Assembly (NCBI RefSeq): GCF_014192015.1 | Contig: NZ_JACHXJ010000001.1 | Coordinates: forward strand, 1,674,001 to 1,738,000 | DNA length: 64,000 nt | DNA from: Paenibacillus rhizosphaerae | Lineage (GTDB): Bacteria; Bacillota; Bacilli; Paenibacillales; Paenibacillaceae | Reading direction: 5' to 3' | In this document: positions 36,095 to 43,239 of the stretch, one piece after another | Numbering within the stretch: position 1 is the first letter of the stretch | Layout of the letters: every line of letters starts with the position of its first letter | The notes under the pieces: generated by a model | The model's input: only the letters and a program-made list of their open reading frames with translations | The model's database searches: none | What the model was told of the DNA's origin: nothing | Program-made: the position numbers and the translations under genes

Positions 36095-37725
36095 AAAATG
36101 TCGTAGAGCTCTTAGTTGAAACGCTTGTTAGTCTCGATATTCAGCATGCCTTCGGAATTCCGGGCAAATCCGTAGCCCCCGTAATTCTGGAGTTTGGCAA
36201 CCAGGGAATCGAATTTATTCTGGGGCGACATGAGAGCGGAGCGGGTTTTGCAGCCGGAGGTTATGCTTTTGCGGGTAAAAAGCTGGGGGTGGTCGTCGGA
36301 ACCTCTGGACCGGGAGGGACCAATCTGGTCACTGCGGCAGCCCATGCGAAAATGAACTGTCTCCCCGTACTCTTCATCACGGGACATCAGTCCGCGGCAG
36401 AAACCGGGATACCGCAATGCCAGGATTCCTCGTTATTCGGCATCGATTTGGCGGAAATCATGAAACCCGTTACGCTGTTCAGCACGATGGTCTCCCGCGC
36501 CGATACCTTCCCGGCGATCCTTAATCATGCGCTGAGCGAAGCCATGACCGGACGGAAAGGACCTGTGCATCTGTGCATACCGTTTGATGTCATGATCTCG
36601 CCCGTGGCCGAGCCGAATATCCATATTCCGTCAAGCCATGTAAACTATGCTGCAACCAATCTGTCGGACGTGGTGAATCAGGTGCGAGCCGCCCGAAACC
36701 CCGTCATTCTGGCAGGAAAAGGGGTCGTCCTCTCCAGAGCTCAGGAGCCCCTCGCAAGGTTCGCCGAGCAGTTTCAGGTTCCCATCGTCACAACTCCCGG
36801 TGGCAAGGGGAGCGTACATTCGCTGCATCCGCTATACCACGGCCCCTTTGGCCTGGGCGGGCACCAAAAAGCCAAGCACCTGCTGGAATCGGGCGTTGAC
36901 CTGATGCTGGTGATGGGATCGCGTTTGAGCGATACCGCATTGGCGGGCTTGGACCGTTCTTATTTCCCGCAAAGGATCATTCAGTTTGATATCTCATATG
37001 AATTTATGGGCGGCATTATACAGGCTGAGCATATGCATGTGTTCGGCGATATCGCAACGAATCTTGAGGCACTGCTGCGCCTGTACCCAAATGATCGCGT
37101 GAATGATGACATGGGGGTTGGTGAGCGGTATCATGATCCGCTGCCTGTGCTTCAGACCCTTTCGGTCGCGGAAGTCTGCCAGGCGGTAGGGGATATTATT
37201 CCTGAGCGGACCACCATTTTTGCCGATGATGGCGCACACGGGTACCATGCGGTTCGTTGGCTGGACCTAAAGCCGGGAGTCACTTTTTTCTTCGATTCCT
37301 ATTTCGCCTCGATGGCCAATGCGATCGGGATGGCGATTGGTACTAAATTTGCCGACCGGGACCAAAGCGTCATCTGCTTGACGGGAGACGGCTGCTTATT
37401 TATGCTGGGCTCCGAAATCTCGACCTGCGTCGCCGAACAGCTTCCGGTTATTTTTATCGTCATCAATAACGGACAGCTGGATATGGCGCTAAAAGGGATG
37501 CGCGAGTTTACCGGAAGAACCGACGGAACGATCTTTAAGCAGCCTTTGGATGCAGCCGCGTACGCGGCTTCAATGGGAGCGGACAGTGCGCGCTGCACGA
37601 CGCTCAGCGAATTTATAGATGTTTTTAAACACGCTCTGCAGCTCAATAAGCCGTTTGTGATTGACGTGATTGTGGACAAAGAGGAGATCCCTTCCACCTT
37701 GGCACGGCAAATGAAGCTCGATTAA
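36091..37725 (+). CDS. Thiamine-diphosphate enzyme, acetolactate-synthase-like
   Basis: TPP-dependent decarboxylase/carboligase of 544 residues with three domains: PYR (about 1-170), central (180-320) and PP (350-530). The catalytic glutamate is visible in GRHESGAGFAAGGYA (E48). TSGPGGTNLVT and the ThDP-Mg motif GDG at 432-434 followed by IVINN complete the pattern. Start GTG 36091 is 8 nt after AAGGAG and overlaps the kinase stop. It resembles acetolactate synthase large subunits, but no small subunit is present, and related enzymes include benzoylformate and oxalyl-CoA decarboxylases. The reaction is therefore undecided. Confidence 0.85.
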   Translation: MKNVVELLVETLVSLDIQHAFGIPGKSVAPVILEFGNQGIEFILGRHESGAGFAAGGYAFAGKKLGVVVGTSGPGGTNLVTAAAHAKMNCLPVLFITGHQSAAETGIPQCQDSSLFGIDLAEIMKPVTLFSTMVSRADTFPAILNHALSEAMTGRKGPVHLCIPFDVMISPVAEPNIHIPSSHVNYAATNLSDVVNQVRAARNPVILAGKGVVLSRAQEPLARFAEQFQVPIVTTPGGKGSVHSLHPLYHGPFGLGGHQKAKHLLESGVDLMLVMGSRLSDTALAGLDRSYFPQRIIQFDISYEFMGGIIQAEHMHVFGDIATNLEALLRLYPNDRVNDDMGVGERYHDPLPVLQTLSVAEVCQAVGDIIPERTTIFADDGAHGYHAVRWLDLKPGVTFFFDSYFASMANAIGMAIGTKFADRDQSVICLTGDGCLFMLGSEISTCVAEQLPVIFIVINNGQLDMALKGMREFTGRTDGTIFKQPLDAAAYAASMGADSARCTTLSEFIDVFKHALQLNKPFVIDVIVDKEEIPSTLARQMKLD

Positions 37726-37766
37726 GAGGTTTATGCATACAAATGGACCGGATCACACACAGAAGT

Positions 37767-37789
37767 AAGCGCCGATATGGCGCTTTTTT
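37767..37789 (+). terminator. Intrinsic terminator of kinase-TPP operon
   Basis: AAGCGCC-GATAT-GGCGCTT (37767-37785) followed by a T-run. Confidence 0.88.
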
Positions 37790-37899
37790 ATGTTTGCAAA
37801 TCTCCGTATTTCTGATGATTGGGAGAATGGTTTTACCGTATTAGGAATGAGGTTAATCCCGTATATGGGCAATACACGTGAGTATTTAGCCCTAATTCT

Positions 37900-37928
37900 T
37901 TGAAAAACGGTTTTCATAGCCAGATATT
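37900..37928 (+). promoter_or_regulatory. Possible promoter of helveticin-like gene
   Basis: TTGAAA (37900-37905), 17-nt spacer, GATATT (37923-37928). The -10 box matches only 4 of 6 positions. Placement 46 bp upstream of the start codon is suitable. Confidence 0.35.
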
Positions 37929-37932
37929 TCTA

Positions 37933-37947
37933 TTAGCATAATGCTAA
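37933..37947. promoter_or_regulatory. 7-1-7 inverted repeat, candidate operator of helveticin-like gene
   Basis: TTAGCAT-A-ATGCTAA (37933-37947) is a perfect 7-1-7 inverted repeat lying just after the possible -10 box and 26 bp before the ATG. The geometry matches Fur-superfamily sites (Fur, PerR, Zur), but the half-site is none of their consensus sequences. Confidence 0.45.
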
Positions 37948-37973
37948 GAACTTTCAATGGAGGTATCAACAAG

Positions 37974-38963
37974 ATGTACTCATTTCAGTTATTCATCTCA
38001 CGGAACAAGCACTTCAAATTGTTCTGCTTCGTCGTTCTTTCCATCCTGATCTTTGGGATGTCGAGTCTGACCGCCTTTGCGGCATCCCCGGGAAAAACCG
38101 TCAATGCTTCGGCGAAACTCGCTTACAATCTTAAAGGACTGCATCATAAATTGGCGGTTCAGAAAGCTTATATCGCTTCGAAATACGTATATGTTACCCA
38201 GCGGTCTAAAGGGACGGTCTATCTGTCAAGATTGGTGATCAACGGCAATACCGCTACATACAAGGATGAAATGAAGATCACCAATGCCGGTCACGGGCAA
38301 ACGCTCGATATGTACACCTACAAGGGGATCAACTATTTTTATTTCAGCTCAAAAGCCGATCCTTCAACAAGCAACTATTGGTCGCTCCAAGTCGCCAGAC
38401 TTCAATATTCGGCCGGTAAGACCTTTGATTATACGGACCTCCACCGGTTCACGTATATGAATTACGCCAACAAAAAAGGCACAAGATTAGGGGACACGTA
38501 TCGTGTTGACGGCGGCGGAAACAGCACCTATACCTATTTCCGGGTTCAAACCAAACAAGGAAAGGTCACCTGGTCCGTTTATGATACGGTTAAACTGAAC
38601 AAGCTGCTGGACAGCAACGAGCAGGTCCGTCTGGATAGTGCGGCGGCGAAAGCAGCGTGTGTTTCCAGCTTCACCCAATCGGGCAGTGCCATCGTGAGAC
38701 CGAACGGTTCCTTCCAAGGCGCCGACCTGCTTGGCAAAACTGAAATTTATACATCTGGCGGCGCTGAAGGAAACACTCCGCAGATTGCCATGATGTCTAA
38801 CACAGGAGCTTACAAGAGTCTGGTGAAAATCACCAACGTGGGAAAACATGAAATCGAGGGCGTACAAAACAAAAACGGGAATGTTTATTTTAATATCGTA
38901 ACCAATCCCGACAGCAAGCAGAATACCCAGAAAATTTATTACGTTCCAGACAGCATTTTTTAA
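37974..38963 (+). CDS. Secreted helveticin-J-family (class III bacteriocin-like) protein
   Basis: Exported protein of 329 residues. A signal peptide (about 1-36, ending LTAFA-A) is followed by repeated beta-propeller-like segments: ASKYVYVTQRSKGTVYLSR, NAGHGQTLDMY, RFTYMNYANKKG, GKHEIEGVQNKNGNVYF. Helveticin J shows the same order (GSKYVYGLQ, GGHTQTWEF, LSYLNRAGS, HSEVESIQI), which is why I call the family. Start is ATG 37974 with GGAGG 9 nt upstream. No immunity or transport gene is adjacent. The protein might be a bacteriocin, or a surface sugar-binding protein of the same fold; activity cannot be inferred. Confidence 0.75.
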   Translation: MYSFQLFISRNKHFKLFCFVVLSILIFGMSSLTAFAASPGKTVNASAKLAYNLKGLHHKLAVQKAYIASKYVYVTQRSKGTVYLSRLVINGNTATYKDEMKITNAGHGQTLDMYTYKGINYFYFSSKADPSTSNYWSLQVARLQYSAGKTFDYTDLHRFTYMNYANKKGTRLGDTYRVDGGGNSTYTYFRVQTKQGKVTWSVYDTVKLNKLLDSNEQVRLDSAAAKAACVSSFTQSGSAIVRPNGSFQGADLLGKTEIYTSGGAEGNTPQIAMMSNTGAYKSLVKITNVGKHEIEGVQNKNGNVYFNIVTNPDSKQNTQKIYYVPDSIF

Positions 38964-38997
38964 TCACTATCGAGTTGGCTGGTTACATGAAAAGACG

Positions 38998-39030
38998 AAA
39001 AACAACCTGGACCATGCTCAGGTTGTTTTT
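38998..39030 (+). terminator. Intrinsic terminator of helveticin-like gene
   Basis: AAAAACAACCTG / CAGGTTGTTTTT (38998-39009, 39019-39030), a perfect 12-bp stem ending in T5. Confidence 0.92.
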
Positions 39031-39146
39031 CTATTGGCAGTGATTTCAGAATTTTTCTGGGCGTCCGTTACCATGATAAAATAGTACGTAGTCATTCAAA
39101 TGCTAGTTATTTGACGAATAGTTATTGAAAAGGAACGGTGAGGAAA

Positions 39147-39623
39147 TTGTCAGCCAAGACGAATGCCTGCCGAATACTCGACACGCTTCAAATGAAGTAT
39201 TCGCTGCACGAATATGAATGGGACGAAAATCAGCTGGATGCGGCAACGGTTGCCGCGAAAGTAGGGCTGAAGCCCGGCCAGCTGTTCAAGACGCTTATTT
39301 TAAAAGGGGATAAGACAGGAGTACTCGCTGCTTGTATTCCAGGCGACCGGGAACTGAATCTGAAAAGTCTGGCCGCAGCTAGCGGCAATAAAAAAGTAGA
39401 AATGGTGCCCGTCAAAGAAATTCAATCGTTAACAGGGTATATCCGGGGCGGCGTGTCTCCGCTGGGCATGAAAAAGAAATACCCGCTGTATTTGGATGCA
39501 ACCGTGAGCTCCATGGAACTCGTCAGCATTAGTGGAGGAAGACGGGGGCTGCAAATTTTTCTGAGCGGACACGACTTAGCGGCAGCTGCGGAGGGAATGC
39601 TGGCCAATCTTGTATACAGTTAG
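39147..39623 (+). CDS. ybaK: YbaK/EbsC-type Cys-tRNA(Pro) deacylase
   Basis: Editing enzyme of about 158 residues that hydrolyses Cys-tRNA(Pro) in trans. Family marks are visible: SAKTNACRILD at the start, YEWDENQLDAATVAAKVGL, the QLFKTLILKGDK strand with the conserved lysine, and GYIRGGVSPLGMKKKYP. TTG 39147 gives the N-terminus typical of the family (SxKTN) and follows GGTGAGG; a GTG at 39138 would add three residues. Monocistronic; no link to the neighbours is evident. Confidence 0.88.
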   Translation: MSAKTNACRILDTLQMKYSLHEYEWDENQLDAATVAAKVGLKPGQLFKTLILKGDKTGVLAACIPGDRELNLKSLAAASGNKKVEMVPVKEIQSLTGYIRGGVSPLGMKKKYPLYLDATVSSMELVSISGGRRGLQIFLSGHDLAAAAEGMLANLVYS

Positions 39624-39658
39624 CCCGCAATAAGAAACGGATCTGGCTGCAGACCCGA

Positions 39659-39763
39659 TCAGATTTTGCCTATTGAACTCAGAAGCTGCATAAATGATAT
39701 AAAAAAGCCGCCTATCACAACTAAAACAATCACCATGATCAGTACAAATCTTTTTCCATCCAT
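39659..39763 (-). CDS. Small single-pass membrane protein (34 aa)
   Basis: A 34-codon frame on the minus strand encodes MDGKRF, a long hydrophobic run (residues 7-28: VLIMVIVLVVIGGFFISFMQ), then LLSSIGKI. A TGAGGTG sequence lies 9 nt before the ATG. Basic residues precede the hydrophobic helix, as expected of a real transmembrane micropeptide. It lies alone between ybaK and the 82-codon gene, opposite in direction to both. No homolog recognised. Confidence 0.45.
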   Translation of the reverse strand: MDGKRFVLIMVIVLVVIGGFFISFMQLLSSIGKI

Positions 39764-39854
39764 CGCTTAAACACCTCAGGATGATTATACCAAAAGATAG
39801 CCCTGATCCATAACAACTATGGACAGCAAGGCGGGAACTTATTAGGAGGTAGGC

Positions 39855-40103
39855 ATGAAGATTGAAATTGAAGTCAAAGCGTTCGGAAAAGAAAATATCG
39901 AAGGAACCATTGACGCGTTTAAAAGCACCGAGCTTACTCGGGCCTATTATCTATCAGAGGACAAAACGTTAGCCGAAGTCATTACCCTATTAAATAAAGC
40001 TTTCGAAGAAGCGGAAAGCAATGGTGAGGAATCGGAGCATTGTCTGGGAAAAATTGTGATTCGGGCCAAAAAAGAAAAAGGTGAGATTCATTTTTTGGGT
40101 TAA
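39855..40103 (+). CDS. Small hypothetical protein (82 aa)
   Basis: Soluble acidic protein of 82 residues with alternating beta and alpha character (MKIEIEVKAFG, KTLAEVITLLNKAFEEAES, GKIVIRAKK). An ideal AGGAGGTAGGC precedes the ATG, strong evidence that it is translated. The family is not recognised. It is followed by the SDR-like gene 78 bp downstream on the same strand, possibly co-transcribed. Confidence 0.7.
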   Translation: MKIEIEVKAFGKENIEGTIDAFKSTELTRAYYLSEDKTLAEVITLLNKAFEEAESNGEESEHCLGKIVIRAKKEKGEIHFLG

Positions 40104-40181
40104 AAACAATCTTATCTATACATAATTAAGCCTAAGACGGAACACGTATGACCGAATTTTATAAGAAGGGGAGGATTGATC

Positions 40182-40826
40182 ATGAACGTACTGATTATCG
40201 GGGCCAACGGCCAGATTGGCCGGCATCTTGCAAGAAAGCTGCAGGAATCCAATAAGCACCGTGCCATCGCAATGGTACGAAAAGACGATCAGAAAGCTGC
40301 TTTCGAAAGTCAAGGTGTACAAGCGGTTCTTGCTGACCTGGAAGGCACTGTCGATGAGATGGCCCGCGCAGTCGAGGGAGCGGATGCGGTTGTATTTACT
40401 GCAGGCTCGGGCGGCCATACAGGAGCCGACAAAACGATGATGATTGATTTGGATGGTGCAATCAAGTCGATGGAGGCTGCCAAGCAAGCCGGTGTGCGCC
40501 GTTTCATTATGGTGAGTGCGATCGGGGTCCATCACCGCGAGCTTTGGATGGAAAGTGCGCCTTACTACAGCGCCGCAAAGCATTATGCGGATATCTGGCT
40601 CGAGCACAGTGGGCTGGATTATACGATTATTCGCCCCGGCGGGCTGACCAATGAACCCGGAACAGGAAAGGTCGCAGCTGCGGTTGACCTCGATCGGGGG
40701 CAAATTCCCCGCGAAGATGTGGCTGAAGCCATACTGGCATCATTGGAAAATCCTCATACGATTGGCAAAGCTTTTGATATGACCAGCGGTGAAACATCAA
40801 TAGAGCAAGCATTAAACGCGTTATGA
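40182..40826 (+). CDS. Atypical SDR, NAD(P)-binding protein (YwnB/YhfK-like)
   Basis: Protein of 214 residues with an N-terminal Rossmann fold: VLIIGANGQIGRHLARKL (GxxGxxG loop at residues 7-13), AVLADLEGT at the end of a strand, and MVSAIGVHHRELW where classical SDRs hold the active-site Ser-Tyr-Lys. The YxxxK is replaced by YYSAAKHYAD, which still offers a tyrosine and lysine. Such atypical SDRs act as NAD(P)H-dependent reductases or redox-sensing proteins. ATG 40182 has GGGGAGG 8 nt upstream. Confidence 0.82.
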   Translation: MNVLIIGANGQIGRHLARKLQESNKHRAIAMVRKDDQKAAFESQGVQAVLADLEGTVDEMARAVEGADAVVFTAGSGGHTGADKTMMIDLDGAIKSMEAAKQAGVRRFIMVSAIGVHHRELWMESAPYYSAAKHYADIWLEHSGLDYTIIRPGGLTNEPGTGKVAAAVDLDRGQIPREDVAEAILASLENPHTIGKAFDMTSGETSIEQALNAL

Positions 40827-40877
40827 ACAAACCATAAGGACCCGTGACGGATATCTCTCTATTTAAGCCACGTACTG

Positions 40878-40902
40878 AAGCCGCTGAATGAGCGGCTTTT
40901 TT
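40878..40902 (+). terminator. Intrinsic terminator of SDR gene
   Basis: AAGCCGCT-GAATG-AGCGGCTT followed by a T-run. Confidence 0.9.
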
Positions 40903-41077
40903 GCTGCTACGTCCACCCTCCGATCCGTTCATCAGCGAGGTACAGGGGGAGAATAATCGAATGGACCATGGAGGATAACCGATCGCCATCACGAAATAAA
41001 AAGGATTCCGAATTGGTTTCCGCAACTTGTACCTAGTATCATTAAGCTGAGTATTTTGAAAAGGAGCAGAGGATCAC

Positions 41078-41932
41078 ATGTATCGTCATCCATCGTTTGA
41101 ATTACTCCTTCACGACGACGAAGAACTGGCAGGATATCTAGGCAGTCCGATCTCACAACGAATCACCATCCACGAATGGCCCTTATCTTGCGTTCAGCGC
41201 ATTGTCACGGAGCAGGGAGACCGTCACATTTACAAAGTTCAGGCTCCGCCGACGCTTGAAGCCCAATTTTATGCTCGCGCCCAATCTCTGCTTTTGGTGT
41301 CGGTTCGCGTGATCGAAGCTAAGGACAATATGACGGCTATGCTAATGGAAGAAATCCAGGCGCCGCGGCTGAAGGATATTCCTTTAAAAGAATCGGAGGC
41401 AGCCGCCACCGCCAATGATCTGATGACCATGATCTCCCGGATTGATGGAGATTTGCCTGTCATGATTGACATCAGCACGGAGGAAGGCTGGACCGCGTAT
41501 ATCGAGGCTGCTCTTCGTGATATTTCCGAATGTATTCATGAAGGAAGCTTCAAAGAAGTGGACTTCACCAAGGTCAACAAACTTCGTAAGTGGAGTGAAG
41601 CCCCGGCGTTACTTGCCGAAATTTGTTCACCTTCAGGCCTCGTTCATGCAGACCTTAAAGCGGAAAATGTGCTAGCGACAAACGACGGGTACCGGGTCCT
41701 CGACTGGCAGCGCCCGATTTGGGGGCCGGTCTCGCTTGATGCCGCTACTTTATTACTTTCACTGGGTGTTGATGCTGCTCGGTACGTTCCGATCGGTATC
41801 ATACAGATGTATCATTTTCTTCATCTGGCATGGTATGCCCAAGCGGCCAGGAAATGGGTTCCCCAAGGAAAACCGTGGTTTGACCGCCTCATTTCCGAAA
41901 TTGCTCACGATCTGGAGTTAAAGCAGCTCTAA
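41078..41932 (+). CDS. Aminoglycoside-phosphotransferase-like kinase
   Basis: Protein of 284 residues with the C-terminal lobe of the APH/choline-kinase fold. HADLKAENVL gives catalytic D192 and metal-binding N197 after H190. The usual DFD/DxD Mg loop appears as LDWQR with D209, as in many APH-family proteins with DW. The N-lobe (about 1-90) is weak; HIYKVQAPPTLEAQFY contains the probable ATP-binding lysine. Substrate (antibiotic, sugar or small alcohol) is unknown. Ends before a strong bidirectional terminator. Confidence 0.78.
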   Translation: MYRHPSFELLLHDDEELAGYLGSPISQRITIHEWPLSCVQRIVTEQGDRHIYKVQAPPTLEAQFYARAQSLLLVSVRVIEAKDNMTAMLMEEIQAPRLKDIPLKESEAAATANDLMTMISRIDGDLPVMIDISTEEGWTAYIEAALRDISECIHEGSFKEVDFTKVNKLRKWSEAPALLAEICSPSGLVHADLKAENVLATNDGYRVLDWQRPIWGPVSLDAATLLLSLGVDAARYVPIGIIQMYHFLHLAWYAQAARKWVPQGKPWFDRLISEIAHDLELKQL

Positions 41933-42036
41933 AGCAGCAAACCTCAATAACAAAAGCTCAGCCATCGGCGCAAACTTACCTTTATCATGCTGACGAGGTC
42001 CGCTCAACTGGATCAACCCTGAAGCGTTAACTAAAA

Positions 42037-42075
42037 GACACCGCTAAAATTGCCCTCAGGCATTTTAGTGGTGTC
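42037..42075. terminator. Bidirectional terminator between APH-like and DJ-1 genes
   Basis: Long stem, 42037-42054 against 42059-42075 (GACACCGCTAAAATTGCC / GGCATTTTAGTGGTGTC, with a G-U pair and one bulge), 4-nt loop, flanked by T-rich DNA on both strands, between convergent genes. Confidence 0.88.
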
Positions 42076-42143
42076 CTTTATACTCCTAATTACATTTCCA
42101 GCTTATTGGAAGATCCACGACTTATCAAAAGAACCGCATTCGC

Positions 42144-42923
42144 TCATTTTCCAGCCGTATTCTTGGAAAAGTCAACGGGCGCTTCGCCTTCGGCTTTCCA
42201 CACTATGCCGCGCTGCTCGTATTGGAACAGGTTTTCTACCGCGTTTGCGATTTGCGGGCCCACCTCGCGCTCTACCAAATATAGCGCTACGTCCAATCCC
42301 GAAGTTACGCCTCCGCCGCTAACCAGTCGTGGTCCATCTTCTACGACTCTGGCCTCTACCGGGATTGCGCCCGCGGCACCTAGCGCAGCCATGCCAATCG
42401 GATTGGTCACGGCATGACGGTCTTTCAGCAGTCCATCCATCGCAAGTAATAAGGAACCACCGCATACTGTTGCGACCGTCACTTCCTTATCATTCATGGC
42501 CTGTTTAATCATGCTCGTTAAGGACGTTTGCTTCGCCTTCCATAGAATGTTCCGAATGGTATCAGGAGTATTTCCCGCCGGCTTGCCAGCCGCACCAGGC
42601 ACCACGATAATTCCCGGTTGATGGGGGTCCAGCTTGGATTGCGCTTCGAGAGAGGGTCCGCCCAGCCCGCTCGGAACAGAACGCTTGCCTTCTGCAGAAA
42701 CCAGTTCGACCGTAACTTTGTCACCTGAATACATTCCCGCAGCGGCGAATACTTCATAGGGCGCCAAGGCGTCCAGCAAATCAAATCCATCGAACAGCAC
42801 AATTTGAACATGAAGGCTGTTCTTCTGGTTTTGATTGTCGGCTGCGGCATTCGCACTTGCGGCGGGGACGGCCAGACTGAGAACCAATGCCAACGACATG
42901 AATAATGCAAACATCTTTTTCAT
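42144..42923 (-). CDS. Exported DJ-1/PfpI-family protein
   Basis: Protein of 259 residues with an N-terminal signal peptide (about 1-27: MKKMFALFMSLALVLSLAVP, ASANA). The DJ-1/PfpI core has VQIVLFDGFDLLDALAPYEVF at the start and the nucleophile elbow ATVCGGSLLLA with C154. The layout is that of isonitrile-hydratase/GlxA-amidotransferase-like proteins, which are normally cytoplasmic; secretion is unusual. AAAGG lies about 12 nt before the ATG; an upstream in-frame extension is not supported by any ribosome binding site. Function outside the cell is unknown. Confidence 0.82.
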   Translation of the reverse strand: MKKMFALFMSLALVLSLAVPAASANAAADNQNQKNSLHVQIVLFDGFDLLDALAPYEVFAAAGMYSGDKVTVELVSAEGKRSVPSGLGGPSLEAQSKLDPHQPGIIVVPGAAGKPAGNTPDTIRNILWKAKQTSLTSMIKQAMNDKEVTVATVCGGSLLLAMDGLLKDRHAVTNPIGMAALGAAGAIPVEARVVEDGPRLVSGGGVTSGLDVALYLVEREVGPQIANAVENLFQYEQRGIVWKAEGEAPVDFSKNTAGK

Positions 42924-43239
42924 TATTGATTTTTCCTTTCTCTTCGCACTAAGCCCATTTATAAGACTCACGCGGTTTTTATTCGCAGTAGAAACGTAAC
43001 AAATGAATATCACAAATGAGGTTCTATAAAGATCACAAAACGATAAACAACTCCTCACAATCCATGAGTCTTGAAAATATGAAAAACTTGACTCCAAAAC
43101 GAGAACAATCCTTAACCCATCGTACAAAAGCAAACTCTATAATAAACCTTGTCAAGAACAATCGTGAGCCTTGGACGGTTTAAGTATAGGAGATCTATCG
43201 TTCAGAAGGTTTTTTGCGCGGGTTTAGGAGGTGTTATAC
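42924..43239. other. Intergenic region upstream of divergent DJ-1 and YCF48-like genes
   Basis: The region is AT-rich. It contains a perfect TATAAT at 43138-43143 on the plus strand, with no good -35 box at 16-18 bp. The reverse strand has TTGACA at 43149-43154, without a clear -10. AGGAGGT at 43227-43233 serves the following gene. I see no further genes, RNAs or repeats. Confidence 0.4.
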
